IMG/VR virus record: IMGVR_UViG_3300045241_000142
Location: 1-36,479 of that record
Origin: a virus
Direction: 5' to 3' (one strand)
DNA: 36,479 nucleotides
Below are positions 1-5,429 of the stretch, piece by piece. The position numbers and the translations under genes were made by a program. The notes beneath the pieces are model-generated. The model had not been told where the DNA came from, made no database searches, and worked only from the letters and a program-made list of their open reading frames with translations. Position 1 is the stretch's first letter. Each line of letters begins with the position of its first letter.

Positions 1-1
1 T

Positions 2-262
2 CAAGTTCGAACCCAAGCTCAGGAGCTGTCGGCATTGACGAACACAGTGCCGATTACCGCTGCAGCCTCCTATGGTCATGCTACCAGTATCTCTTCTTCG
101 ACACCCACCACTCAAGCCGATGAAACGAATGTTGCCACACCTGCAGCATCGGTGACATTCGAACAGAATAACTATTCCCCGGAAGCTTTGAGTGAAGTAG
201 AGATCTATAGACAGACCAAGAACCAGCTGTCGCAGCTCAGAATGGCGCTCGCTCTCAACTAA
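2..262 (+). CDS. Tail tape measure protein, C-terminal end (5' truncated)
   Basis: The reading frame is open from the left edge of the window, so this is the last 86 codons of a longer gene. The visible part is Ser/Thr/Ala-rich and then carries FEQNNYSPEALS and EIYRQTKNQLS, an ending typical of tape measure proteins of siphoviruses. Such proteins set tail length and sit inside the tail tube. The position directly before a distal tail protein gene fits the usual siphovirus order. A TTG at 35 could be read as a start, but the frame continues upstream of it and nothing there looks like a ribosome binding site. The call would be weaker without the neighbours. Confidence 0.75.
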   Translation, partial: QVRTQAQELSALTNTVPITAAASYGHATSISSSTPTTQADETNVATPAASVTFEQNNYSPEALSEVEIYRQTKNQLSQLRMALALN

Positions 263-269
263 CTCTACG

Positions 270-287
270 GGCCCTCTCCGGAGGGCC
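270..287 (+). other. Intergenic hairpin before the distal tail gene
   Basis: GGCCCTC and GAGGGCC form a perfect 7-bp stem with a 4-base loop between the tape measure stop codon and the AAGGAGG ribosome binding site of the next gene. There is no T-tract, so it is more likely an RNA-stability or processing hairpin than a terminator. Confidence 0.55.
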
Positions 288-300
288 TAAGGAGGTTTAA

Positions 301-1143
301 GTGTTAACCGAGGTCAAGGCATACAGCTCGTGGGCTTCTGCTCCTACTCTGCTTCTCGACCAGGATGGAAGACCTGAAACCGATCTGGTGCAGATTCGCA
401 ACATCGATGGACTGGAACCGGTAAAGGCTTCGGTAAATACCTCCTTATTCGGATCCGTTGACGGAGCAGCTTTTACAGGCGCCAGTGTCTCAAGTCGGAA
501 CATCGTCCTTACGATTCATCCGAATCCTGATTGGCATTTTTGGAAATACGAGGATCTTCGAAAGCTTATCTACTCTTATTTTATGACCAAGAGACCAATA
601 CGCCTGGTTTTCTACAGCGACGAGAGTTTTCCTGTAGAGATCTTTGGAATCGTCGAGAGTGTAGACAATAACATGTTTAGCAAGGACCAGGAATTCAATA
701 TTTCAGTTATTTGTCCTGATCCATACTTTACTTCGGTAGATCCAAAGGTTATTACCGGTCAATCAACAAGTCCTGGAGGTACTCCGACAATAGTCACCTA
801 CGACGGAAGTGTTGAAACCGGTTTTAGAGTCAAAGTCTCCTCTTCTTCTGGACCAGCTCCTACTATTATCGGTATTCAAGTCGGGTCTCCAGCGATAAGT
901 TACTTCAATGTGGCAGCTACAGTTGGTTCTACTCTTTACTTCGATATGAGCTCGGTAGCAATGCAGAAGTACGTTCAAAATGTGAGTATTGGAAGTGGTG
1001 TGATCACGAATCTTCTCTCCAAGATGCAAGAAGGGTCGCAATGGCCTCTTTTTCAACCGGGAGAAAATGATTTCTCTGTGATTACCGATCAAGGCCTTCA
1101 GGATTGGGAGCTCACGTTCTATGAACGCTTCGGCGGTCTATGA
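301..1143 (+). CDS. Distal tail protein (Dit-like, phage tail family)
   Basis: A 280-residue protein starting at GTG behind a strong AAGGAGG site. The middle section (roughly residues 78-140, with PNPDWHFWKYEDLRKLI and a following FPVEIFGIVESVDNN) resembles the N-terminal barrel region of siphovirus distal tail proteins, which form the hub joining tail tube and tip. The C-terminal half looks like a beta-sandwich (galectin-like) domain. It lies between the tape measure gene and a Gp37-like gene and overlaps the latter by four bases (ATGA-type overlap). This gene order is the usual siphovirus tail-tip order, which supports the call. The exact family is assigned by eye. Confidence 0.8.
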   Translation: MLTEVKAYSSWASAPTLLLDQDGRPETDLVQIRNIDGLEPVKASVNTSLFGSVDGAAFTGASVSSRNIVLTIHPNPDWHFWKYEDLRKLIYSYFMTKRPIRLVFYSDESFPVEIFGIVESVDNNMFSKDQEFNISVICPDPYFTSVDPKVITGQSTSPGGTPTIVTYDGSVETGFRVKVSSSSGPAPTIIGIQVGSPAISYFNVAATVGSTLYFDMSSVAMQKYVQNVSIGSGVITNLLSKMQEGSQWPLFQPGENDFSVITDQGLQDWELTFYERFGGL

Positions 1144-2279
1144 TGCAGCCCTATACTCTGGACCGAGGATTTCACAAACAAGACATGATCGACGAATTCT
1201 ATTCGATCATCTGGACCGAACGGTATTACGGTGACAGTGAAGTCGAGATGGTAGTCGAGCCGACAAACGAGATGATCAAAAAATTGGTTCCAGGGACGTT
1301 TCTTGGTCTTGAAGGAGCCAAGAAGACGATGATGCTCGAGACGTATGACATCCAGCCGGATACTCTGAAAGTGACGGGTATCTCTCTTCTCAAATGGCTC
1401 AATAACCGATTCATTCGAGTCTCGGCGTCACATGAGGATAAGTATTGGTACATTTCCGGCCAACCCCCCGGGCAAGTACTTTGGACGATCGTCTTCAACA
1501 TGTGCTGTCAGGGAAGTCCATATCTGAGTGGTGTAAATCCTATCGGAGTTCCCAATCCTCAACAATTCGTCATTCCAGGACTAGGTTTGAAGGAGTATGA
1601 CGCTGCTGGTGTGAACATTAGCGTGGGAGTACCGTATGGGCCTGTCTATGATGCTCTTCGAGAAATCGCCACCACTTATCAAGTCGGAATGGAGATTACA
1701 CTGGAATCGGTGAGTGATACATCATACACTCTCGGCTTCAGAAGTTTTCGAGGATTGGATCGCACCAGCGGACAAAGCACGAATTCTATCGTTCGTTTCT
1801 CTCCGCAAATGGATTCGTTCACGAACATCAAAGAGCTTCAATCAATCTCGGGTTTCAAGTCTTTGGTCTATTCGTTTGCACCTTCATTCACGCCACAAGA
1901 AGGTCAACCAGATCTAAGAACTGCAGCGGGTGTAAGCGCCATGTCTGATACCAGTTACAACGGATTCGACTTGCGCGCGCTCATGGTGTTCGCAGAAGAC
2001 ATTACAACCGATATGGTGCAAGGGAGCTCGGCAAATCTTCTCAACATCTTGAACAGTCGGGCATATGATGCTCGTACGGACCATCGATTTGTCAAGGCTG
2101 TCGATGGAGAGATCGTCCCGCAAAACCAGTTCAAGTATGGAATTCACTATAACCTCGGGGACATTATCGAGGTGCAAGGAAACAGCGGCGTTGTTCAAAG
2201 CTCGAGAGTCACTGAGTATATTCGAGCACAGGATTCAGCCGGAGAAAGAGCGTATCCTACAGTGGCAGTGCTTGCTTAA
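1140..2279 (+). CDS. Minor tail protein, Siphovirus ReqiPepy6 Gp37-like family
   Basis: A 379-residue protein. The N-terminus (LDRGFHKQDMIDEFYSIIWT, then PGTFLGL, ISLLKWLNNR) matches the pattern I know from the ReqiPepy6 Gp37-like minor tail proteins, in which a short strand-rich region is followed by a conserved LL.WL..R.I segment. The later part (SVGVPYGPVYDALREIATTYQVG) also fits. It is translationally coupled to the distal tail gene by an overlapping start. The likely place of action is the tail tip or baseplate hub. Such proteins are common in phages of actinobacteria and other Gram-positive bacteria. Confidence 0.8.
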   Translation: MMQPYTLDRGFHKQDMIDEFYSIIWTERYYGDSEVEMVVEPTNEMIKKLVPGTFLGLEGAKKTMMLETYDIQPDTLKVTGISLLKWLNNRFIRVSASHEDKYWYISGQPPGQVLWTIVFNMCCQGSPYLSGVNPIGVPNPQQFVIPGLGLKEYDAAGVNISVGVPYGPVYDALREIATTYQVGMEITLESVSDTSYTLGFRSFRGLDRTSGQSTNSIVRFSPQMDSFTNIKELQSISGFKSLVYSFAPSFTPQEGQPDLRTAAGVSAMSDTSYNGFDLRALMVFAEDITTDMVQGSSANLLNILNSRAYDARTDHRFVKAVDGEIVPQNQFKYGIHYNLGDIIEVQGNSGVVQSSRVTEYIRAQDSAGERAYPTVAVLA

Positions 2280-2288
2280 GGGGGCGAG

Positions 2289-2522
2289 TTGACGGCATTT
2301 CAATGGGCCTTGATTGCTTTTATCGTTGGGTTCATGGTTGGATTTGCTGTACAAAGATGGCTCACTCATCGTAAGGGTTATGTCGGTACTATTCTCATAA
2401 GTCACGAAGACCAGAAGACGTTATATTCTCTGGAACTCGACGACTACCCCGAAACGATCGCGTTGAAGAAGGAAGTAGTCTTCAAGGTCGATACGACTCC
2501 TGATACTCTCGATCGCGGTTGA
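2289..2522 (+). CDS. Small single-span membrane protein
   Basis: 77 residues, with a TTG start behind GGGGGCGAG; no ATG is available in frame near the N-terminus. Residues 5-25 (WALIAFIVGFMVGFAVQRW) form one membrane segment, followed by a basic stretch and a soluble tail with YSLELDDYPE and KKEVVFKVD. Small proteins with this membrane anchor plus a LELDD...KKxVxxKVD tail are frequent in actinophage genomes, with no known function. The last codons overlap the CGCGG element of the next promoter. Confidence 0.75.
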   Translation: MTAFQWALIAFIVGFMVGFAVQRWLTHRKGYVGTILISHEDQKTLYSLELDDYPETIALKKEVVFKVDTTPDTLDRG

Positions 2523-2537
2523 AACATTGCGTATAAT
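2514..2537 (+). promoter_or_regulatory. Promoter P1 (CGCGG-N13-TATAAT)
   Basis: CGCGG at 2514-2518, AC at positions 6-7 of the 13-base spacer (reading AAACA) and TATAAT at 2532-2537, followed by AAAGGAG and the ATG of the gene at 2561. First member of a repeated promoter family, CGCAG-N5-AC-N6-TATAAT. Its upstream element overlaps the end of the preceding gene. Confidence 0.75.
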
Positions 2538-2560
2538 AGAAACTCTAATAAAGGAGCGTA

Positions 2561-2842
2561 ATGTTCTTACGGCCGAAAGTAAGTAGTCCGGTCGAACTGG
2601 AACTCGGCAGCTTGTTTCGTGAATTGAAGCATCATGCTGTAGATTCCAAGGAATATGCCACGATTCTTGACCGTATCGTGATCTTGCATAACCTGCGTAA
2701 GGATGAAGAAAGCGCAGGTGTGAACAAGAACACGTTGGCACTGATCGGAGGCAATCTCCTGGGGATCTTCATGATCATCAGACACGAGAACGTGAATGTC
2801 GTGACATCCAGGGCGATCAGCCTGTTGACAACGCCGAAGTAA
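2561..2842 (+). CDS. Small membrane-associated protein, unrecognised
   Basis: 93 residues, ATG start six bases after AAAGGAG and driven by its own promoter. The first 55 residues are charged and helical (SPVELELGSLFRELKHH, EYATILDRIVILHNLRKDEE). A moderately hydrophobic segment follows (NTLALIGGNLLGIFMIIRHE), and the end reads VVTSRAISLLTTPK. This plan (soluble helix pair, one membrane segment, short tail) recurs in actinophage small proteins, but I cannot name a function. A rho-independent terminator follows. Confidence 0.75.
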   Translation: MFLRPKVSSPVELELGSLFRELKHHAVDSKEYATILDRIVILHNLRKDEESAGVNKNTLALIGGNLLGIFMIIRHENVNVVTSRAISLLTTPK

Positions 2843-2872
2843 CAGAAGTTTCTTGAAGAGATCTGATATGGG

Positions 2873-2901
2873 GGGCCGCAAACGTGGCCCTTCATATTTT
2901 T
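2873..2901 (+). terminator. Rho-independent terminator after the gene at 2561
   Basis: GGGCCGC and GTGGCCC pair around AAAC (7 bp with one G-T), followed by a T-rich tail TTCATATTTTT. Confidence 0.8.
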
Positions 2902-2905
2902 CTGT

Positions 2906-2929
2906 CGCGGGAAAAACATGCCTTATAAT
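2906..2929 (+). promoter_or_regulatory. Promoter P2 (CGCGG-N13-TATAAT)
   Basis: CGCGG at 2906-2910 and TATAAT at 2924-2929, with the family spacing of 13 and AC in the spacer. No clear gene follows; see the short RNA at 2936. It is nearly identical to P13 (5575-5598) around the core. Confidence 0.75.
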
Positions 2930-2935
2930 GAGAAG

Positions 2936-3061
2936 GACAGAGGTAGAGTCCGCACCCCTATTAAGGAAACTAACGGGGATCTAACACAACTTCACTATTT
3001 AAACGTAACCTTATTAAGGGGTCGGGTGGAGTTGATTCCGGCGGGCTCCTTCTTTTTTTTT
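2936..3061 (+). ncRNA. Candidate short non-coding RNA with its own promoter and terminator
   Basis: A transcript from P2 would start near 2936 and end at the T-tract 3052-3060, about 125 nt. No reading frame inside has a ribosome binding site placed like those of the neighbouring cassettes. The frame from the ATG at 2918 overlaps the -10 box, so its start would not be transcribed, and it runs through the terminator. ACCCCT near 2955 can pair with AGGGGT near 3016, with TAAGG/CCTTA extending the stem. GGAG...CTCC before the T-tract may act as the terminator stem. Function unknown. Confidence 0.5.
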
Positions 3062-3085
3062 CGCACAATAAACAAGGGTTATAAT
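3062..3085 (+). promoter_or_regulatory. Promoter P3 (CGCAC-N13-TATAAT)
   Basis: CGCAC 3062-3066 and TATAAT 3080-3085, with AC in the spacer, then GAAACCTATCGAAAGGA before the ATG at 3108. It begins within the T-tract region of the preceding terminator, so terminator and promoter are fused. Confidence 0.8.
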
Positions 3086-3107
3086 GAAACCTATCGAAAG
3101 GATTAAA

Positions 3108-3257
3108 ATGTGGCCAAACAAAACCATGCGTAACCTTGATCTTGCTCTTGCCTCGATCATCCTCGGTGTCATGATTTACTCATTCACCAAGGACTATATC
3201 AAGGATCGCAGACTCAAGAACGCATGCGCAGTTAACCACTCAGAATCCCCCAGTTAG
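3108..3257 (+). CDS. Small membrane protein, cassette gene 1
   Basis: 49 residues (MWPNKTMRNLDLALASIILG...), ATG after AAAGGATTAAA. Residues 9-27 form one membrane helix (LDLALASIILGVMIYSF). The tail is short and charged, with a single Cys. It has a private promoter (P3) and terminator. Function unknown; a role at the host envelope such as superinfection exclusion is only a guess from its size and topology. Confidence 0.7.
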   Translation: MWPNKTMRNLDLALASIILGVMIYSFTKDYIKDRRLKNACAVNHSESPS

Positions 3258-3263
3258 TTCAAA

Positions 3264-3295
3264 AAAGAGAGTCCTGACACGGATTCTCTTTTTTC
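3264..3295 (+). terminator. Terminator of cassette 1
   Basis: AGAGAGTCC, loop TGACAC, GGATTCTCT and a T-tract. Near-identical copies of this stem end at least five other cassettes (3540, 3831, 4036, 4324, 5170). Confidence 0.9.
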
Positions 3296-3301
3296 ACCCT
3301 G

Positions 3302-3323
3302 AAAAAACCCCGGGGGAAAAATT
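3302..3323 (+). repeat. Isolated ACCCCGGGGGA motif in an A-rich context
   Basis: AAAAAACCCCGGGGGAAAAA lies between terminator and promoter P4. A closely similar sequence (AAAAACCCCGGGGGATAAA) occurs at 20152-20170 as one arm of a long inverted repeat. Role unknown. Confidence 0.4.
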
Positions 3324-3333
3324 CGGATCAAGT

Positions 3334-3357
3334 CGCAGTTATTACTTCGCTTATAAT
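3334..3357 (+). promoter_or_regulatory. Promoter P4 (CGCAG-N13-TATAAT)
   Basis: CGCAG 3334-3338 and TATAAT 3352-3357, then GAAACCTATAAAGGAGG and the ATG at 3378. Spacer TTATTACTTCGCT keeps only the AC of the family consensus. Confidence 0.8.
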
Positions 3358-3377
3358 GAAACCTATAAAGGAGGATT

Positions 3378-3530
3378 ATGTCTACTCGTATTCTCTTCAA
3401 ACAAGCCTTTGTTTGGGGATTTGGAGCATCACTTGGTCAGTTGTGTTTTAACGCACTTGCCAAGACGTTTACTCCAGTCGTCAAGAAGGCTACTGAAAAA
3501 CTCGAGAAGAAACGATCTACCGAAAAATAG
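3378..3530 (+). CDS. Small membrane protein, cassette gene 2
   Basis: 50 residues, ATG seven bases after AAAGGAGG. Residues 8-27 are moderately hydrophobic (QAFVWGFGASLGQLCFNALA), followed by a strongly basic helix ending KKATEKLEKKRSTEK. One amphipathic or membrane helix plus a Lys-rich cytoplasmic tail is a common phage small-protein plan. It has its own promoter and terminator. Function unknown. Confidence 0.7.
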   Translation: MSTRILFKQAFVWGFGASLGQLCFNALAKTFTPVVKKATEKLEKKRSTEK

Positions 3531-3539
3531 TTCAAGAAG

Positions 3540-3571
3540 AGAGAGTCCGAACAAGGATTCTCTTTTTTTTT
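3540..3571 (+). terminator. Terminator of cassette 2
   Basis: AGAGAGTCC, loop GAACAA, GGATTCTCT, then nine T. Same stem as the terminator at 3264. Confidence 0.9.
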
Positions 3572-3595
3572 CGCAGGATAAACGGGGTGTATAAT
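3572..3595 (+). promoter_or_regulatory. Promoter P5 (CGCAG-N13-TATAAT)
   Basis: CGCAG 3572-3576 directly abuts the T-tract of the previous terminator; TATAAT 3590-3595; then GAAACCTATTTAAAGGAG and the ATG at 3619. Confidence 0.85.
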
Positions 3596-3618
3596 GAAAC
3601 CTATTTAAAGGAGTACTT

Positions 3619-3819
3619 ATGCTTTTTCGTAAGAAGAAGGAACCGGCACCTGTTAAGTTTCTTAGAGAGAATCCGAATGAAATGATTATCGCACCCACCT
3701 ATATGGCCGCCTGGTCAAAAAAGGCAAAGACGATCGTCATGAAGTTCGGAGACTTCAGAGAGCTCAGCAAGGAAGAAGCGTTCCTCATTCTCAAGGAAGA
3801 GAACAAAGGCTATCTGTAG
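3619..3819 (+). CDS. Small soluble protein, cassette gene 3
   Basis: 66 residues. A basic start (MLFRKKKEPAPVKFL) leads into FGDFRELSKEEAFLILKEENKGYL, likely a helix. No membrane segment, cysteines or recognised domain. Ribosome binding site AAAGGAG, ATG start, private promoter P5 and terminator at 3831. Function unknown. Confidence 0.7.
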   Translation: MLFRKKKEPAPVKFLRENPNEMIIAPTYMAAWSKKAKTIVMKFGDFRELSKEEAFLILKEENKGYL

Positions 3820-3830
3820 GAATTCAAGAA

Positions 3831-3859
3831 GGAGAGTCCACATGGATTCTCTTTTTTTC
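3831..3859 (+). terminator. Terminator of cassette 3
   Basis: GGAGAGTCC, loop ACAT, GGATTCTCT and a T-tract. Confidence 0.88.
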
Positions 3860-3860
3860 T

Positions 3861-3884
3861 CGCAGGATTTACAGGGCATATAAT
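3861..3884 (+). promoter_or_regulatory. Promoter P6 (CGCAG-N13-TATAAT)
   Basis: CGCAG 3861-3865 with spacer GATTTACAGGGCA and TATAAT 3879-3884, followed by GAAAACTAACAAAGGAG and the ATG at 3907. Confidence 0.85.
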
Positions 3885-3906
3885 GAAAACTAACAAAGGA
3901 GTAATT

Positions 3907-4026
3907 ATGAATTACGGCTTCGGAAAGTTCATCATCGATTGTACCCTGACCTTCTTCACAGGAGGGTTCTGGCTGATCTGGGTGTTCGTTCGCGAGATGC
4001 GTAAGCGTAATACCAGCTTTGCCTAG
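3907..4026 (+). CDS. Very small membrane protein, FWLIWVFVREMR type, cassette gene 4
   Basis: 39 residues: a short polar start, then one membrane helix (TLTFFTGGFWLIWVFV), then a basic REMRKRN tail. The block GFWLIWVFVREMR is repeated almost exactly in the protein at 7081, so the two are paralogues. Small proteins with this pattern occur in actinophages and some bacterial genomes. It has its own promoter (P6) and terminator (4036). Confidence 0.78.
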   Translation: MNYGFGKFIIDCTLTFFTGGFWLIWVFVREMRKRNTSFA

Positions 4027-4035
4027 TTTCAAGAA

Positions 4036-4066
4036 GGAGAGTCCTGACACGGATTCTCTTTTTTTT
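4036..4066 (+). terminator. Terminator of cassette 4
   Basis: GGAGAGTCC, loop TGACAC, GGATTCTCT, eight T. Loop identical to the one at 3264. Confidence 0.9.
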
Positions 4067-4090
4067 CGCAGGATTTACTAGGCATATAAT
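4067..4090 (+). promoter_or_regulatory. Promoter P7 (CGCAG-N13-TATAAT)
   Basis: CGCAG 4067-4071, spacer GATTTACTAGGCA, TATAAT 4085-4090, followed by GAAACCTAAACTAAGGAG and the ATG at 4114. Confidence 0.85.
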
Positions 4091-4113
4091 GAAACCTAAA
4101 CTAAGGAGATTTA

Positions 4114-4335
4114 ATGTTCAAGCTTCGGAAAAAGCGCGAAATCACTAAACTCGAAAAGAATGAGATCATCATCGATTATCTCAATTCCATGATCGAAATG
4201 TACAATCACACGTACCTGGAGAGAGATGGTCTTGAGATGATCAAGGAGATGCTTCTTTTCGAGGAAACAAAGCGCAAGTTCCTGCTGCCGAGAACCATGA
4301 AAGAATTGGATGAAGTTTTAGAAAGGGAGTCCTAA
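4114..4335 (+). CDS. Small helical protein, cassette gene 5
   Basis: 73 residues, charged and predicted helical, no membrane segment. It starts with a basic MFKLRKKREITKLEK and ends ELDEVLERES. The last codons (AGG GAG TCC) form the left arm of the terminator stem, and the stop codon TAA (4333-4335) lies in its loop. The coding end and terminator are therefore fused, which fits boundaries that are copied or exchanged as units. Function unknown. Confidence 0.72.
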   Translation: MFKLRKKREITKLEKNEIIIDYLNSMIEMYNHTYLERDGLEMIKEMLLFEETKRKFLLPRTMKELDEVLERES

Positions 4336-4353
4336 CATGGATTCTCTTTTTTC
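4324..4353 (+). terminator. Terminator of cassette 5, overlapping the coding end
   Basis: AGGGAGTCC, loop TAACAT (contains the stop codon), GGATTCTCT and a T-tract. Confidence 0.85.
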
Positions 4354-4361
4354 CTGCAAAT

Positions 4362-4385
4362 CGCAAGATTTACGGGGTCTATAAT
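4362..4385 (+). promoter_or_regulatory. Promoter P8 (CGCAA-N13-TATAAT)
   Basis: CGCAA 4362-4366, spacer GATTTACGGGGTC, TATAAT 4380-4385, then GAAACCCACTACAAGGAG and a GTG start at 4409. Confidence 0.82.
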
Positions 4386-4408
4386 GAAACCCACTACAAG
4401 GAGTAATT

Positions 4409-4558
4409 GTGTTCAAGAAGTTGAAAAGGATTAAGCGTCGTGAGCGTGTTTGGCAAATTCTGAAAGAAAGAAACCCGGAATTGACCAAGGAACGCTTCGA
4501 CGCCGCTTACGACAACATCAACTACACGATGCAAATCGTAGCAGAGATTCAGAAGTAA
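4409..4558 (+). CDS. Small basic helical protein, cassette gene 6
   Basis: 49 residues. GTG start six bases after AAGGAG; a TTG one base earlier is out of frame. The N-terminus is very basic (MFKKLKRIKRRERVW), followed by QILKERNPELTKERFDAAYDN. The size and basic start suggest nucleic acid or membrane-surface contact, but nothing specific is visible. The stop codon lies in the left arm of the terminator. Confidence 0.68.
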   Translation: MFKKLKRIKRRERVWQILKERNPELTKERFDAAYDNINYTMQIVAEIQK

Positions 4559-4583
4559 GGCCCACACGGGCTTTACTTTTTTC
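4554..4583 (+). terminator. Terminator of cassette 6
   Basis: AGTAAGGCCC and GGGCTTTACT pair around ACAC, followed by six T. The stem differs in sequence from the GAGTCC/GGATTC type but serves the same position. Confidence 0.88.
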
Positions 4584-4589
4584 TTTCCT

Positions 4590-4613
4590 CGCAGAATTTA
4601 CGGGGTCTATAAT
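4590..4613 (+). promoter_or_regulatory. Promoter P9 (CGCAG-N13-TATAAT)
   Basis: CGCAG 4590-4594, spacer AATTTACGGGGTC, TATAAT 4608-4613, then GAGAAGAAAGGAGCC and an ATG at 4629. Confidence 0.82.
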
Positions 4614-4619
4614 GAGAAG

Positions 4620-4717
4620 AAAGGAGCCATGCTCCCAATCCTGCGGGAAAGGGATCAAGTGTGGCTAATCGACCTGGGACAGAAAACTATACCAGCGGAC
4701 TTTCTTTTTTTTTGTCT
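4620..4717 (+). other. Cassette 7: short transcript with a start site but no stop codon before its T-tract
   Basis: From P9 a transcript would carry AAAGGAG and ATG at 4629 in the same position as the other cassettes. The frame (MLPILRERDQVWLIDLGQ...) stays open through the T-tract at 4702-4713 and runs in frame into the next gene, ending at 4895. Either this is a decayed cassette, a non-stop message, a regulatory RNA, or a fusion made only on read-through. CTGG/CCAG pairing before the T-tract is a weak terminator stem. Confidence 0.4.
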
Positions 4718-4724
4718 AAAAACT

Positions 4725-4748
4725 CGCAGGATTTACGGGGCATATAAT
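4725..4748 (+). promoter_or_regulatory. Promoter P10 (CGCAG-N13-TATAAT)
   Basis: CGCAG 4725-4729, spacer GATTTACGGGGCA, TATAAT 4743-4748, then GAAACCTATTTAAGGAG. This copy is close to the family consensus. Confidence 0.87.
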
Positions 4749-4772
4749 GAAACCTATTTAAGGAGATTTGTA

Positions 4773-4895
4773 ATGAAGAAGTTTATGCGTCTGCTTGGTG
4801 CAATCACCGTCGGTCTCATCAAGGGTCTTATTCTTGGTGCGATCCTGATCGTGATCACCGAAGCACTTGCAGCACTATTCAGCAGGTCGAACTAA
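4773..4895 (+). CDS. Small membrane protein, cassette gene 8
   Basis: 40 residues (MKKFMRLLGAITVGLIKGLI...), nearly all one hydrophobic helix with Lys/Arg at the N-terminus and SRSN at the end. ATG lies ten bases after AAGGAG. Own promoter P10 and terminator at 4903. The frame is also open upstream through cassette 7, but the promoter and ribosome site place the start here. Function unknown. Confidence 0.75.
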   Translation: MKKFMRLLGAITVGLIKGLILGAILIVITEALAALFSRSN

Positions 4896-4902
4896 GGTTC
4901 GG

Positions 4903-4933
4903 AAACTAGAGTCTACCCAGACTTTAGTTTTTT
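4903..4933 (+). terminator. Terminator of cassette 8
   Basis: AAACTAGAGTC and GACTTTAGTTT pair around TACCCA, followed by a T-tract that runs into promoter P11. Confidence 0.87.
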
Positions 4934-4957
4934 CGCAGGATAAACAGGGACTATAAT
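4934..4957 (+). promoter_or_regulatory. Promoter P11 (CGCAG-N13-TATAAT)
   Basis: CGCAG 4934-4938, spacer GATAAACAGGGAC, TATAAT 4952-4957, then GAAACCTACTTTAAGGAG and the ATG at 4982. Confidence 0.86.
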
Positions 4958-4981
4958 GAAACCTACTTTAAGGAGTACACA

Positions 4982-5158
4982 ATGTATTTCAGAATCGGTC
5001 TTGTATTGATCCGCTTGATCAACGCGACGATCGTGAGCTTGGGTTGGTGGATGATTGCTACTGTCCTCTGGAACAAGCTCATCGGACCGTTCGTGTTGAC
5101 CGTCAAGCTGACCATCAAGTCCCGGCTCGGAACACTCGTGCAACTGCTGAAGAGCTGA
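4982..5158 (+). CDS. Small membrane protein, cassette gene 9
   Basis: 58 residues. Hydrophobic from the start (MYFRIGLVLIRLINATIVSL, then GWWMIATVLW) with a second, more amphipathic part (FVLTVKLTIKSRLG). One or two membrane helices. Private promoter P11 and terminator. Last gene of the compact array. Function unknown. Confidence 0.72.
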   Translation: MYFRIGLVLIRLINATIVSLGWWMIATVLWNKLIGPFVLTVKLTIKSRLGTLVQLLKS

Positions 5159-5169
5159 GGTATCAGAAG

Positions 5170-5201
5170 AGAGAGTCCCACCATGGATTCTCTTTTTTTT
5201 T
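5170..5201 (+). terminator. Terminator of cassette 9
   Basis: AGAGAGTCC, loop CCACCAT, GGATTCTCT, nine T. Same stem as cassettes 1 and 2. Confidence 0.9.
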
Positions 5202-5206
5202 CTGCT

Positions 5207-5230
5207 CGCAGAAAAAACACGCTCTATAAT
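5207..5230 (+). promoter_or_regulatory. Promoter P12 (CGCAG-N13-TATAAT)
   Basis: CGCAG 5207-5211, spacer AAAAAACACGCTC, TATAAT 5225-5230. It feeds a 230-base leader holding a hairpin and structured RNA copy A before the gene at 5468. Confidence 0.82.
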
Positions 5231-5280
5231 AGAAGAGGTGAACTATGATCCCAGTGTGGATCGACCTCTTCTATTTTCTT
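5231..5280 (+). terminator. Promoter-proximal hairpin, possible attenuator or operator
   Basis: AGAAGAGGT (5231-5239) pairs with ACCTCTTCT (5264-5272), and inside it GATCC (5247-5251) pairs with GGATC (5258-5262). ATTTTCTTT follows. The left arm begins right after the -10 box, so only part would be in the transcript. It may be a transcription attenuator or a DNA-level operator. Confidence 0.5.
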
Positions 5281-5294
5281 TGCCTAGGGGAGGT

Positions 5295-5429
5295 TTGTAG
5301 AGAGATAGCTGAATTAGAAAGAGACGACAATAGCGGGAAACGTGGAATACCCGTTACAAATCGTCTGCCTGTCCACGCAGGAACGTGGCGCTATGGCCAA
5401 AGTGCTGCGCTCGAGCTATCTCTCTACAA
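5295..5429 (+). ncRNA. Structured leader RNA, copy A (with pseudoknot)
   Basis: A perfect 16-bp closing stem joins TTGTAGAGAGATAGCT (5295-5310) and AGCTATCTCTCTACAA (5414-5429). Inside, GAGACGACAA and ACAAATCGT form an ACGA/TCGT stem. It is capped by a CGGG/CCCG hairpin (5334-5353) whose loop contains CGTGG (5341-5345). That loop can pair with CCACG (5373-5377) as a pseudoknot. The conserved block GGAACGTGGCG follows. The same blocks in the same order occur in copy B (5942-6110), with compensating changes in both the hairpin and the pseudoknot. It sits directly upstream of the ribosome binding site of the gene at 5468, as a cis-regulatory RNA would. I do not recognise the class. Confidence 0.75.

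Noticed and set aside
1-25. tRNA T-loop-like TTCGAACCC at the left edge
   Set aside because: It is inside the tape measure reading frame and no acceptor or anticodon stems can be found around it.
2918-3106. 62-residue frame MPYNEKDRGRV...
   Set aside because: Its ATG overlaps the -10 box of P2, so it would not be on the transcript, and the frame runs through a terminator into the next promoter.
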